Assembly (NCBI GenBank): GCA_964476595.1
Contig: CAYZCL010000175.1
Span: 1 to 64,000, forward strand
Length of the DNA stretch: 64,000 nt
Direction: 5' to 3'
Source of the DNA: JALSRD01 sp964476595
GTDB lineage: Bacteria; Desulfobacterota; Desulfobacteria; Desulfobacterales; JALSRD01
A program made the position numbers and the translations under genes. Position 1 is the stretch's first letter. Every line of letters starts with the position of its first letter. Below the pieces are notes generated by a model that saw only the letters and a list, made by a program, of their open reading frames with translations, made no database searches and was not told the origin of the DNA. Of the stretch, positions 8,169-16,939 are shown piece by piece.

Positions 8169-8962
8169 TGAAATATCGAAGCTGCGCCGACCGAAAGACG
8201 GCTTTTTTCCTGCTGTTGGCGCTTCTTTGCCTCACCGGGCCCGGGATTTCCCGTGGGGAAACATCCCGGGCCACGGTATTCACCGACGACGCCGGCCGGC
8301 GCACCCGCCTGGCGCATTCGCCGGCGCGGATGGTGTCGCTGGTGCCGGCGGTCATTGCGCTGGTGACCGCCGGTGTTCACGGAAACGCCATGCGTGCATC
8401 GCGCGATGCGGGATCCTTCTACGAGCCCGGCACCATCAACATCCTCCTGCCGACCAGTGCCCGACTGACGTGGCGCGCCATGACCCGCGCCGTGATCACC
8501 GCCACCGAGGCCAAGACCGCCGCCCTGCAGGACCTCGATATCCGCAGCAGCTACCATCCGCGGCGCTTCGTGGCCACGGGCACCGGCACCGACAACAACA
8601 TCGTGGTGCAGAGCGCCGGGGTGACCATCGACAACGCCGGCGGGCACACCCGCATGGGGGAACTCATCGCCGCGGCGGTCCACGACGCGGTGGTGGCGGC
8701 CGTCTTCCACCAGAACGGACTGGGAATCACGCGTAAAATCTTCCAGCGCCTCCAAGAGCGGCGTATCGGCGTGCACGACTTGGTCCGCCCCGCGGCCTGC
8801 GACGGCGCCACAGGAGACATCGCGCAGGAACTGGAGACGGCTCTTTTGGACCCCGCCAACGCCGCTTTTGTCGAGGCCGCCCTATCCCTCAGCGACGCCC
8901 AGCAGGCCGGGCGGCATCCGTGTCGCCCCCCCTGGGTGATCCGGCGCCATCTTGACGCGTGA
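8168..8962 (+). CDS. Internally deleted BtuF-CbiZ chimera (possible decaying gene)
   Basis: This 264-residue product starts with a signal peptide and about 30 residues typical of the first strand of a BtuF-like binding protein (TDDAGRRTRLAHSPARMVSLVPAV). It then passes without a break into the middle of an adenosylcobinamide amidohydrolase (CbiZ) domain: VIALVTAGVHGNA...GTINILL...AVITATEAKTAALQDLDIRS...ATGTGTDNNIV...GHTRMGELI. The matching part of the full CbiZ at 44208-45356 begins near its residue 130, so most of the BtuF domain and the N-terminal third of CbiZ, including the VNVNNA block, are missing. The ATG overlaps the btuB stop and there is no separate ribosome-binding site. The reading frame is intact, so it may be expressed, but amidohydrolase activity looks doubtful. 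A periplasmic BtuF-CbiZ fusion is the likely ancestor. Confidence 0.7.
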   Translation: MKYRSCADRKTAFFLLLALLCLTGPGISRGETSRATVFTDDAGRRTRLAHSPARMVSLVPAVIALVTAGVHGNAMRASRDAGSFYEPGTINILLPTSARLTWRAMTRAVITATEAKTAALQDLDIRSSYHPRRFVATGTGTDNNIVVQSAGVTIDNAGGHTRMGELIAAAVHDAVVAAVFHQNGLGITRKIFQRLQERRIGVHDLVRPAACDGATGDIAQELETALLDPANAAFVEAALSLSDAQQAGRHPCRPPWVIRRHLDA

Positions 8963-8978
8963 AGCCCGGGCGGGCTTT
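8962..8978 (+). terminator. Weak terminator-like hairpin after the btuB unit
   Basis: AAGCCC-GGGC-GGGCTT hairpin overlapping the stop codon, with only three T. The rest of 8963-9175 holds no gene; a weak promoter candidate TTGAAA (9114) with TTAGTT 17 bases on could serve the next operon. Confidence 0.3.
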
Positions 8979-9175
8979 GGTGGCGGGCATTTGAAGGATC
9001 GGCGAAAGGCGCGCAGACGATGCCCGGCCGCTCCGCTGGATCGGTTTTCACGGACACGGCAGGCCCTTCCTTCAGGTTGACTACGGGAGGGCAGTACGCC
9101 TGATGTGTCGGTCTTGAAAGCCTTTCGGATTCTGTGTTAGTTTGCCGTAACACCTTGCGCATCCGGAAAAGACAC

Positions 9176-9946
9176 ATGCGTTTTCTTTACCACGTTTACA
9201 TTCTCGCAGCCCTGTGCCTCCCGGCGCCGATTTGGGCGCATGCGGCCGACAACACCGCCGCAAAAATCAAGCAGCAGGTTACCGGGGCCATCGAAACCCG
9301 CCGCCGCACCCAGCAGGCCGAAGACGACTGGGAGGCCCTGCGCCTCCGGCTGGAGGCCGAGTACGAGGCACTCGAAGAGGCCAACCGCCGGCTCGACGAG
9401 CAAAACCGCAGCCTGCAGGAACGCGTGGGCGCCGCCCGCCGGTCGGTGGAAGATATGCGCAGCGAAATCCAGTCCCTGCGGCAGGTCTCGGAGAAGCTTT
9501 CGCCGTACCTGAAGCAGGTGTGGACGCGCCTGAAGGCCTGCGTAGACCAAAGCCTGCCCTTTGACCTTCCCCGACGCCGCCGGCGCGTGGCGCGCATCGG
9601 ACGAAAACTGGACCAGGAGGACCTGAGTATCGGGGTTCGTTTCCGCGAACTGACCGACGCTCTTTTGGTGGAGGCCCGCTACGGCAACAGCGTCGACGTG
9701 GGCACCCGCCGGATCACGCTGGATGGACAGCCCCTCATGGTGCGCGTGCTGCGCCTGGGGCGGTTGGCGCTCTTCTTCCTGACCCTGGATCAAAAGACCG
9801 CCGGCACCTGGGATCCGGCATCATCCTCCTGGCGGGTCCTGCCGGAAAAGGACACCGAGGAGGTGGTCAAGGCTTTCCAGATCGGCTCCCGCCGGCGATC
9901 GGTGGAGCTGCTCACGCTTCCGCTGGGAAGGATCGCGACGCCATGA
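9176..9946 (+). CDS. DUF3450-family periplasmic coiled-coil protein of a TonB2-type system
   Basis: This 256-residue secreted protein has a signal peptide of about 22 residues (ending IWAHA-AD) and a long charged coiled coil (roughly residues 30-115, rich in E/R/L with heptads such as LEEANRRLDEQNRSLQERV). A C-terminal globular part follows (GNSVDVGTRRITLDGQPLMVRVLRLGRLALFFLT). The pattern fits DUF3450, regularly found at the head of TtpC-ExbB-ExbD-TonB2-TPR operons, as in vibrios. The order of the next five genes matches that operon exactly. The ATG at 9176 was chosen because it begins the signal peptide; only a weak GGAAAAG precedes it. Its end overlaps the start of ttpC (ATGA). The biochemical role is not known. 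Confidence 0.78.
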   Translation: MRFLYHVYILAALCLPAPIWAHAADNTAAKIKQQVTGAIETRRRTQQAEDDWEALRLRLEAEYEALEEANRRLDEQNRSLQERVGAARRSVEDMRSEIQSLRQVSEKLSPYLKQVWTRLKACVDQSLPFDLPRRRRRVARIGRKLDQEDLSIGVRFRELTDALLVEARYGNSVDVGTRRITLDGQPLMVRVLRLGRLALFFLTLDQKTAGTWDPASSSWRVLPEKDTEEVVKAFQIGSRRRSVELLTLPLGRIATP

Positions 9947-11373
9947 GACGAATCCTGCCGCTGGTCTTGCTGCTGGTCGTCATTGCGGCCGGGGCCCACG
10001 CCCAGGACATGCGCGTGTCGGCGCGTGAGGCGGCCCGCAAGCGGGCCGCCCTGGCCGAGAAAGCCGCGGCCGAACTGGCCGCCGCCCGTCGTGAAGCCGC
10101 CCTGAGCCGAAAAAGGATCTTTGCCGACCGAAAGGCGCTCACGGCGGCCGTGGAGGCGCTTCACAAACGGCGCCGGGCGCTGGAAAAGCGCAAGCAGGAG
10201 TTAAGCGCGCAACTCACCCAACTGGGGACCCTTCAGGAGACCCTGCGTCCGCAGCTTTCTCAGGCGCGAGAGGCGTATCGTGACCTGCAGGGCTTTTTCC
10301 GCTCCGCCGCCCGCGATCTCGTGAAGCTGGTGGCCCAAAGCTACCAGACCGCGCTGAATCCCCGGCGATACCCGTCGGCCCGGCAACTGGCGGACCAGGA
10401 GGCCCTGCCCACCATGGCGCACATCCGCCGCCTGGAGGAACTGCTGACGGAGGAGATCGCACACGGCGGCGAGGTGCGCCTGGTGAAACAGGGGCCTTTT
10501 ATCAGCCGCGACGGCCGGCAGCGTACCGGTGAACTGCTGCTGCTGGGCAATTTCACGGCGTTTTACCGGATCCCGGCGGAAACCGGCTTCCTGCTCTTTT
10601 CCGACAAGAGCCACCGCTTCTTCGCGCTTTCGCGACTGCCCGAGAAGCGCTGGCGCCGCAAAGTGCAGGCCTACATGGACGGCCGCAGCGAGGACGTGCT
10701 GATCGACATCTCCCGCGGCGCCGCCCTGCGCCAGTACACCCAGCGGCCGCGCCTGGCCGAACAGCTGCGCCGCGGCGGGCCCATCGTGTGGCCCATTTTA
10801 CTGATCGGTGTGCTGGCGCTGGCCATCATTGTCGAGCGGATCGTCAACCTGCAGCGCAAGTCGCTGAACAGCGACGGTTTCATGAAGCGCCTGCTGGGGT
10901 TCACCGCCGAGGGCCGCTGGGAAGACGGCCGCCGCCTCTGCGAGCGCTATGGCGCCAAGGCGCTGCCACGGGTGCTGCACGCCGGCCTGCAATTTCACGA
11001 CGCATCGCGTGAGGACCTGGAAAACGTTCTCCAGGAGGCCATCCTGAACGAAATTCCGTCCATCGAGCGCTTCCTGTCCACCCTGGGCATGCTGGCCGCC
11101 ATCGCCCCCCTGCTGGGGCTGCTGGGCACCGTCACCGGCATGATCAACACCTTCCAGGCCATCACTTTTTTCGGTACCGGCAACCCGCGTGTCATGTCCG
11201 GCGGGATCTCCGAGGCACTCATCACCACCATGCTGGGACTGGCGGTGGCCATCCCCATCATGCTGGCCCACAGCCTGCTGTCGCGCAAGGTGGAGAAGCT
11301 GATCGGCGAGCTGGAAGCCCGCGCGGTGGCGTTCATTAACCAGGTGTCCAGGGGAGGCCGCAGCGCGCCATGA
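9943..11373 (+). CDS. ttpC: TtpC-like ExbB-family protein with N-terminal periplasmic coiled coil
   Basis: A 476-residue fusion-type protein. A signal peptide (residues 1-20) is followed by a charged coiled coil (about 25-110), a periplasmic domain (about 120-265) and then a MotA/TolQ/ExbB proton-channel domain from about residue 280. That domain has three membrane helices (IVWPILLIGVLALAIIVERIV, LAAIAPLLGLLGTVTGMINTF and the GLAVAIPIMLAHSLL segment). The GLLGTVTGMI and SGGISEALITTMLGLAVAIP motifs are classical for ExbB. TtpC is the fourth component required by TonB2 systems. Start and stop both overlap neighbours by four bases. Confidence 0.87.
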   Translation: MRRILPLVLLLVVIAAGAHAQDMRVSAREAARKRAALAEKAAAELAAARREAALSRKRIFADRKALTAAVEALHKRRRALEKRKQELSAQLTQLGTLQETLRPQLSQAREAYRDLQGFFRSAARDLVKLVAQSYQTALNPRRYPSARQLADQEALPTMAHIRRLEELLTEEIAHGGEVRLVKQGPFISRDGRQRTGELLLLGNFTAFYRIPAETGFLLFSDKSHRFFALSRLPEKRWRRKVQAYMDGRSEDVLIDISRGAALRQYTQRPRLAEQLRRGGPIVWPILLIGVLALAIIVERIVNLQRKSLNSDGFMKRLLGFTAEGRWEDGRRLCERYGAKALPRVLHAGLQFHDASREDLENVLQEAILNEIPSIERFLSTLGMLAAIAPLLGLLGTVTGMINTFQAITFFGTGNPRVMSGGISEALITTMLGLAVAIPIMLAHSLLSRKVEKLIGELEARAVAFINQVSRGGRSAP

Positions 11374-11978
11374 ACGTTTTGCTGGAGCAGTTTGCGCAGA
11401 TCCGCGACTACCTGGACACCGGCGGCATCGTCATGGTGCCACTGCTGGCCGTCTCGCTGGTCATGTGGGTGCTGATCATCAACCGGGCCTTTTTCTTCCG
11501 CCGCCTGCACCGCCGCAACATGCCGCGTGAAAGGGCCGGCCACTTCGTGCGCCGCGCGCAGCCGCCGCCATTCAGGCGGTACCGCGGCATCACCGCCATG
11601 TTCGTGACCGAGTTTCTCGCACGCCGCACCGGCGACCGCCGCCAGGACCGTCGCGCGCTGGACGAAACCGTGATGATCCTGTCGCTCTCCCTGGAGCGCT
11701 ACCTGGGCCTGATCGGCGTGCTGGCGCGCGTGGCGCCCCTGCTGGGGCTGCTGGGCACCATCATCGGCATGATGCGCACCTTCACGATCATCTCCGTTTT
11801 CGGCACCGGCAACCCCAAGGCCATGGCCGCCGGTATCTCCGAGGCGCTGATCACCACCCAGACCGGTCTGCTGGTGGCCATTCCGGGGCTTTACATGTAC
11901 GGATTCCTCTCCCGCAGGGCCGACAACCTCAAGCACCGCCTGGCCTCGCTGGGGATCTACCTGAAGAGGTACGTCTGA
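11370..11978 (+). CDS. exbB: ExbB-type proton channel subunit of the TonB system
   Basis: A 202-residue inner-membrane protein with three transmembrane helices (VMVPLLAVSLVMWVLIINRAFFF near the N-terminus; LGLIGVLARVAPLLGLLGTIIGMMRTF; the TGLLVAIPGLYMYGFL segment). It carries the MotA/TolQ/ExbB motif AAGISEALITTQTGLLVAIPG. With ExbD it converts the proton motive force into TonB movement. It lacks the periplasmic extension of the preceding TtpC. The ATG overlaps the ttpC stop; its stop overlaps the exbD ATG by one base. Confidence 0.9.
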   Translation: MNVLLEQFAQIRDYLDTGGIVMVPLLAVSLVMWVLIINRAFFFRRLHRRNMPRERAGHFVRRAQPPPFRRYRGITAMFVTEFLARRTGDRRQDRRALDETVMILSLSLERYLGLIGVLARVAPLLGLLGTIIGMMRTFTIISVFGTGNPKAMAAGISEALITTQTGLLVAIPGLYMYGFLSRRADNLKHRLASLGIYLKRYV

Positions 11979-12394
11979 TGCTCAACATCACCGCCGCGCG
12001 CCGGGCCCGGCAGCGCCAGCTGGAAGTCAACATGGCGCCGCTCATCGACATGGTGTTCATCCTGCTGATCTTCTTCCTGGTGACCACCAGTTTCGTGCGC
12101 GAATCGGGGGTCGACATCCAGCGTCCCCGTGCGGCCACGGCCGTTCGCAAGGAAAACGCCAATATTCTCATCGGCATCACGGCCGACAACCGCATTTTCA
12201 TGGAGAACCGTCAGATGGACCTGTCCACGCTGCAGCTCAACGTCGAGCGCGCTCTGGCGGAGAACCCGGAGGGCGTGGTGGTGGTGGTGGCCGACCGGCA
12301 GAGCAGCACCGGCACGGCCGTGCAGGTCATGGACGCCTGCCGCCTGGCCGGGGCCGCCAATGTTTCCCTTGCGGCCCAGCCCGCGCGCCGCTGA
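11978..12394 (+). CDS. exbD: ExbD-type TonB energising subunit
   Basis: A 138-residue protein with one N-terminal membrane helix (APLIDMVFILLIFFLVTTSFV) that holds the essential proton-relay aspartate (D24). A periplasmic ExbD/TolR domain follows (ADNRIFMENRQMDLSTLQLNVERALAE...VVVVADRQSSTGTAVQVMDACRLAGA). It partners the ExbB-type proteins encoded immediately upstream. The length is normal for the family. Confidence 0.92.
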   Translation: MLNITAARRARQRQLEVNMAPLIDMVFILLIFFLVTTSFVRESGVDIQRPRAATAVRKENANILIGITADNRIFMENRQMDLSTLQLNVERALAENPEGVVVVVADRQSSTGTAVQVMDACRLAGAANVSLAAQPARR

Positions 12395-12423
12395 GGCCGT
12401 TTCCGTTTCAACGGGGATCGCAG

Positions 12424-13188
12424 ATGCCTGTCACCCCTAAAACCGCGAACGAACCCGCGACAACCGTGCGGGAATTGCGTATGACCGCTCACCGCGGGCA
12501 CGCCGGGCTGCTGTGGGCGGCCTCCGTCGTGCTGGCCCTGGTGCTCAATCTCTCGCTTTTCGGCTTCATGCCGCGGCTCATCGGCCGGGTGCCCGGTCAC
12601 CTGCCGCCGGCATCATCCGCCTGGCCGGTGAACATCGTCCACCTGCGACCCGACAAACCGCCGCCGCCCGCCGAGCAAAAGCCCCGCGCGCGGCAAAAGG
12701 CCACCGCCCCGCGTGCGGCGGTGCGGCCGTCTCTCGCCATGCCGCGGTTCACCCCCCGTCTGCCGGCGATCGACCTGCGGCCGCAGCTGCCCCCGCTTCC
12801 GACCGATCTGCCGACCCTGACCCTGCAAACCGTGCCCCTGGATCCGGCCGCCATACCGTCCCAAAGCCCGCTGAAGACAGCGCCCCCCCCCGGCGGCCGT
12901 TTCACCGAGGGACAGCTCGACGGCCCCCTGGTGCCGCTCTCCCGGGTGCCGCCGGTCTACCCGCTGGTGGCCCGTCACAAGCGCATCGAGGGATGGGTCA
13001 AGGTAAAATTCCTGGTCACACGCCGGGGTACGGTGGAGCGCGTCACCATCGTCGAGTCGCACCCGCCCGGCGTGTTCGACCGGGCCGTGCTGCGGGCGGT
13101 ATCCTCCTGGCGCTTCAAACCCGGTACCGTCGGCGGGCGCACCGTGGACACCTGGGCCCAGAGCACCCTGGAGTTCAAGCTCAAATGA
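12424..13188 (+). CDS. tonB: TonB energy transducer (TonB2 type)
   Basis: A 254-residue protein with a short cytoplasmic start, one membrane anchor (about residues 28-52, LLWAASVVLALVLNLSLFGFM), a proline-rich periplasmic stretch (PDKPPPPAEQKPRARQ through about residue 150) and a C-terminal TonB domain of about 85 residues. That domain includes PPVYPLVARHKRIEGWVKVKFLVTRRG and FDRAVLRAVSSWRFKPG. It should contact TonB boxes of receptors such as BtuB encoded 4 kb upstream. The stop overlaps the next ATG. Confidence 0.92.
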   Translation: MPVTPKTANEPATTVRELRMTAHRGHAGLLWAASVVLALVLNLSLFGFMPRLIGRVPGHLPPASSAWPVNIVHLRPDKPPPPAEQKPRARQKATAPRAAVRPSLAMPRFTPRLPAIDLRPQLPPLPTDLPTLTLQTVPLDPAAIPSQSPLKTAPPPGGRFTEGQLDGPLVPLSRVPPVYPLVARHKRIEGWVKVKFLVTRRGTVERVTIVESHPPGVFDRAVLRAVSSWRFKPGTVGGRTVDTWAQSTLEFKLK

Positions 13189-14555
13189 CGACGCGACGCA
13201 TCGCCGCCGGTCTCCTGCTATGGGCGCTGCTGTCGCTGCCCGCGCTGTCGCTCCGCCCGGCTTCGGCGGCCCGGCCCGCCGAAGCGCCCCTGCCGCCACC
13301 GGCCCACCGGGTACTGACGCGTGCCTACCGCCTGCTGGAAAAGGGCGACGCCGCCGGTGCCGTCAAAGCGCTGGAAGCCTTCCGCGCCGGCAGACCCGCC
13401 TGGCTGCAGCGCGGCCGGCGCGATCCGTCGGGATACTTCCACTACATGATCGATTTTACCCTGGCAAACGCCTACCTCTCCATGGGGAAAGCGGACCGGG
13501 CCATCACCGCATACCGTCACGTCCTGGCGGCGCGGCCCGATTTTTTCCCGGCCTGGGCCAACCTGGCCAAAGCCTGCTACGAAAGCCGCCGTTTCAAAGA
13601 AGCCGCGCAGGCCTTCGAAAAAGCCTTCGAGACCTCCGATCCCTCCGATCCCATTCTGCTTTACTATGCGGCCGTCTCGCAGGTTTCGGCAGGAGACAAC
13701 CGTTCGGCGCTCCTGCTGCTCGAGAGGCTCCTTGCGCTTCGTCCGCAAGAGTTCAGGACCGAGTGGCGCGAACTTCTGGTGCACGTGCTCTTCAACCTCA
13801 AGCGCCGCCGCCGGGCCCTGCCGCACATCGAGATTCTGGCCGCCACCACCCGCGGCGACCGCCGGAAACGCTGGCAGGAGATCTGCCTCGACCAGTACAT
13901 TCTGCTCGGCCGGCGCCGCAAGGCCCTGGCCTTCGCGCAGCAGCTCGTGCGGCAGGATCCGGTCTACCCCCTGTGGTGGAAAATGCTGGCCCGCCTGGAC
14001 ATGCAGCGCCGCCGCTACACCGCCGCGCTGGCCGACCTGATGCTCAGCGACTTCATCACCTCCGCGGAACCCGCCGACCTGCGGCTGGCCGCCGATCTGA
14101 GTATGAACCTGGAAGTGCCCGTGCTGGCGGTGCGTTTTTACCGGCGCGCCTGGGAACGCCACAAGGACGCGCGCACCCTCGAGGGCCTGGTGCTGGCCTG
14201 GCAGCGCCGCCACCGCCCCGAAAAAGCCCTGGCAGTGCTGGAGTCCGGACTGCGATTCTGTGCATCGGCCGACCTCGACCTGCTGCGCGCCCGGCTGCTC
14301 ATCGCACTGGGCCGTTACCGCCAGGCCAGGGACGCCCTCGAAGCACTGAACCGCAAGTCTCCTGGCAACGGCCGGACCTGGCTGCTGCTGGGCTACACCC
14401 AGTGGGGTCTGGCGGACCTGGCCGCCGCCCGGCGGGCCTTTCGACGCGCAGCGGACTTCAGGGAACAGCGCAAAACCGCCCTGGAGATGCTGCGCCGACT
14501 CCGGCCGGAACCGGCTTCGGCTCCCGATCGCACCCAATCTCGCAAAAACTCGTAA
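13185..14555 (+). CDS. Secreted TPR-repeat protein of the TonB2-type operon
   Basis: A 456-residue protein with a signal peptide (about residues 1-28, ending ASA-AR) followed by helix-turn-helix tetratricopeptide repeats. The clearest are YFHYMIDFTLANAYLSMGKADRAITAYRHVLAARPDFFPAWANLAKACYESRRFKEAAQAFEKAFE and, near the end, LLLGYTQWGLADLAAARRAFRRAADF. It closes the DUF3450-ttpC-exbB-exbD-tonB operon, where a TPR protein is also the usual last gene. A scaffolding role in the periplasm is likely; no catalytic motif is visible. No terminator is evident before the nrdD promoter. Confidence 0.82.
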   Translation: MTTRRIAAGLLLWALLSLPALSLRPASAARPAEAPLPPPAHRVLTRAYRLLEKGDAAGAVKALEAFRAGRPAWLQRGRRDPSGYFHYMIDFTLANAYLSMGKADRAITAYRHVLAARPDFFPAWANLAKACYESRRFKEAAQAFEKAFETSDPSDPILLYYAAVSQVSAGDNRSALLLLERLLALRPQEFRTEWRELLVHVLFNLKRRRRALPHIEILAATTRGDRRKRWQEICLDQYILLGRRRKALAFAQQLVRQDPVYPLWWKMLARLDMQRRRYTAALADLMLSDFITSAEPADLRLAADLSMNLEVPVLAVRFYRRAWERHKDARTLEGLVLAWQRRHRPEKALAVLESGLRFCASADLDLLRARLLIALGRYRQARDALEALNRKSPGNGRTWLLLGYTQWGLADLAAARRAFRRAADFREQRKTALEMLRRLRPEPASAPDRTQSRKNS

Positions 14556-14567
14556 TCCCGCCTTTTT

Positions 14568-14614
14568 CTACAATATACAGCCATTTTTTCTTGACAATCA
14601 TCAATATATTGGGT
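14568..14614 (+). promoter_or_regulatory. Pair of NrdR-box-like operators upstream of nrdD
   Basis: Two similar AT-rich palindromic cores, CAATATACAG (14571-14580) and CAATATATTG (14602-14611), lie exactly 31 bases apart, i.e. three helical turns. NrdR represses ribonucleotide reductase genes through paired boxes of the form ACACWATATATWGTGT at this spacing. The second box sits between the -35 and -10 of the promoter at 14591-14619. Confidence 0.65.
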
Positions 14615-14619
14615 AGACA
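14591..14619 (+). promoter_or_regulatory. Promoter for nrdD-nrdG
   Basis: TTGACA (14591-14596), a 17-base spacer and TAGACA (14614-14619). It overlaps the second NrdR-like box, which would explain repression by NrdR. Confidence 0.6.
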
Positions 14620-14778
14620 ACGGCATCCTGCCCCAAAGTAGTTTACAGGACTGTCAACATCCCGAAATTGCGTTGTCAACATCATCCCGACCTCCGGGCG
14701 GACCCGCCGCCGGGGGAAGTGCGTGTACCGTATTTACAAAAGAAGCCTCAGCAACCGTACAGACGAGGAAAGTCAGCC

Positions 14779-16929
14779 ATGTTTGAAGAAATCAAGAAAC
14801 GCGACGGCCGGCTGGTTCCCTTCGAGCCCGCCAAGATCACCGCCGCCATTGCCGCGGCCGGCAAGGCCACCGGGGAGTTCACGGCCCGCGAAGCCCGCAA
14901 GCTCACCCTGCGGGTGCTCACCCTGGCCCATGAAATGCGCCTGGGGCCGATACCCGAGGTCGAAGAAATACAGGACATCGTCGAGCGCGTGCTGCTCGAC
15001 TCGCCTTTCATGCAGACCGCCAAAGCTTACATCCTTTACCGCGACCAGCACGCCCGCATCCGGCAGATCACCACCAAAGCCTCCGTCGACCTGGTGGACC
15101 ACTACATCCAGAAACTGGACTGGCGTATCAACGAGAACAGCAACATGTGCTACTCCCTGCAGGGCCTCAACAACTACATCTCGTCGGAGGTCACTTCGGA
15201 GTACTGGCTCAACTCCATCTATCCCCCCGAAATCCGCGAGGCCCACGTCGGCGGGGCGCTCCACATTCACGATCTCAGCCTGCTGTCGGTCTACTGCGTG
15301 GGTTGGGACCTGCTGGACCTGCTCGAGCAGGGCTTTAAGGGGGTCGAAGGGAAGGTGGCCAGCGCCCCGCCGCGCCACCTGCGCTCGGCCCTCGGACAAA
15401 TCGTCAACTTCTTCTACACCCTGCAGGGCGAGGCCGCCGGCGCCCAGGCCATCTCCAACTTCGACACGCTGCTGGCGCCTTTCGTGCGCTTCGACGGCCT
15501 CTCCTACGAGGAGGTGCGGCAGTCTCTGCAGGAGTTCGTTTTCAATATCAACATTCCCACGCGCGTGGGGTTCCAGACGCCCTTTACCAACATCACCATG
15601 GACCTGAGTCCGGCGGCCACCCTCAAAGACCGGCCGGTGGTGGTGGCCGGGGAGACCCGGGACGTCTGCTACGGAGATTTCCAGGCCGAGATGGACATGA
15701 TCAACCGGGCCTTCGCCGACGTCATGATGACCGGCGACGCCAACGGACGGGTCTTCACCTTCCCCATCCCGACCTATAACATCACCGCCGATTTCGACTG
15801 GGACAACCCCAATTACGAGGGCATCTGGCAGATGGCCGGCAAGTACGGCATCCCCTATTTCTCCAATTTCGTCAACTCGGACATGTCGCCCGAAGACGCC
15901 CGCTCCATGTGCTGCCGGCTGCGGCTGGACAACCGCGAACTGGTCAAGCGCGGCGGCGGCCTCTTCGGCGCCAACCCGCTCACCGGGTCCATCGGGGTGG
16001 TGACCGTCAACCTGCCGCGCATCGCCCACGAGGCCGACAGTGCAGGGGAATTCTACGCGCTGCTGAGAGAACGCGCCCTGCTGGCCCACGAAAGTCTGCT
16101 CATCAAGCGCAAGGTGCTCGAGAAGTTCACCGCTGCCAATCTCTACCCGTACTCGCGCTTCTACCTGCGCAACGTCAAGGCCTGCGGCGGACGGTACTGG
16201 AAGAACCACTTCTCCACCATCGGCATCATCGGCATGAACGAGGCCTGCATCAACCTGCTGGGCAGCGACATCACCACGGCCGAGGGTCAGGCCTTCGCCG
16301 TGGAGACCATGGATTTTCTGCGTGACCTGATCGCCTCGCGCCAGGAGGAGACTGGGGACATGATCAACCTGGAGGCCACCCCGGCCGAAGGCACGTCCTA
16401 CCGCCTGGCCATGCTGGACAAAAAGCGCTACCCGGAAATCGTCTGCGCCAACGAGGCCGAGTACCGCCGGGGAGCGGCGCCCTTTTACACCAACTCCACC
16501 CAGCTGCCCGTCAACCACACCGATGACATCTTCGAGACCCTGACCCTGCAGGACGCATTGCAGACGCGCTATACGGGCGGCACCGTGCTGCACGTCTTCC
16601 TGGGGGAAAACGTCGAGGACACCGCTACCGTGCGCCGCTTGGTGAGAAAAATCACCGGCGGGTTCCGGCTGCCCTACTTCACCATCACCCCGACCTTCAG
16701 CGTTTGCCCCTCCCATGGCTATCTCAAGGGGCGGCAGGAGCACTGCCCACACTGCGACAGTCCTACCGAGGTGTACTCGCGGGTGGTGGGCTACCTGCGG
16801 CCCGTGCGGCAGTGGAACGTGGGCAAGCGGGCCGAATTCGGCATGCGCAAGACCATGCGCCCGGACCTGGAGCCCTGTTCGGCCGTGATGGAAGAAAAAG
16901 CCGGCCGGCCCGTGCGCATGGCGTCGTAA
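14779..16929 (+). CDS. nrdD: Anaerobic (class III) ribonucleoside-triphosphate reductase
   Basis: A 716-residue glycyl-radical enzyme that reduces ribonucleotides to deoxyribonucleotides without oxygen. The N-terminal ATP-cone (about residues 1-95: EEIKKRDGRLVPFEPAKITAAIAAAGKAT) is the allosteric activity site. The barrel domain holds INENSNMCYSLQGL, GGALHIHDLSLLSVYC and NPLTGSIGVVTVNLPR. The C-terminus has the zinc-site cysteines (SVCPSHGY, CPHC) and the radical loop YSRVVGYLRPVRQWNVGKRAEF with G671 as the probable radical glycine. The ATG at 14779 follows GAGGAAAG. It forms an operon with nrdG, 10 bases downstream. Confidence 0.95.
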   Translation: MFEEIKKRDGRLVPFEPAKITAAIAAAGKATGEFTAREARKLTLRVLTLAHEMRLGPIPEVEEIQDIVERVLLDSPFMQTAKAYILYRDQHARIRQITTKASVDLVDHYIQKLDWRINENSNMCYSLQGLNNYISSEVTSEYWLNSIYPPEIREAHVGGALHIHDLSLLSVYCVGWDLLDLLEQGFKGVEGKVASAPPRHLRSALGQIVNFFYTLQGEAAGAQAISNFDTLLAPFVRFDGLSYEEVRQSLQEFVFNINIPTRVGFQTPFTNITMDLSPAATLKDRPVVVAGETRDVCYGDFQAEMDMINRAFADVMMTGDANGRVFTFPIPTYNITADFDWDNPNYEGIWQMAGKYGIPYFSNFVNSDMSPEDARSMCCRLRLDNRELVKRGGGLFGANPLTGSIGVVTVNLPRIAHEADSAGEFYALLRERALLAHESLLIKRKVLEKFTAANLYPYSRFYLRNVKACGGRYWKNHFSTIGIIGMNEACINLLGSDITTAEGQAFAVETMDFLRDLIASRQEETGDMINLEATPAEGTSYRLAMLDKKRYPEIVCANEAEYRRGAAPFYTNSTQLPVNHTDDIFETLTLQDALQTRYTGGTVLHVFLGENVEDTATVRRLVRKITGGFRLPYFTITPTFSVCPSHGYLKGRQEHCPHCDSPTEVYSRVVGYLRPVRQWNVGKRAEFGMRKTMRPDLEPCSAVMEEKAGRPVRMAS

Positions 16930-16939
16930 CATCACGATC

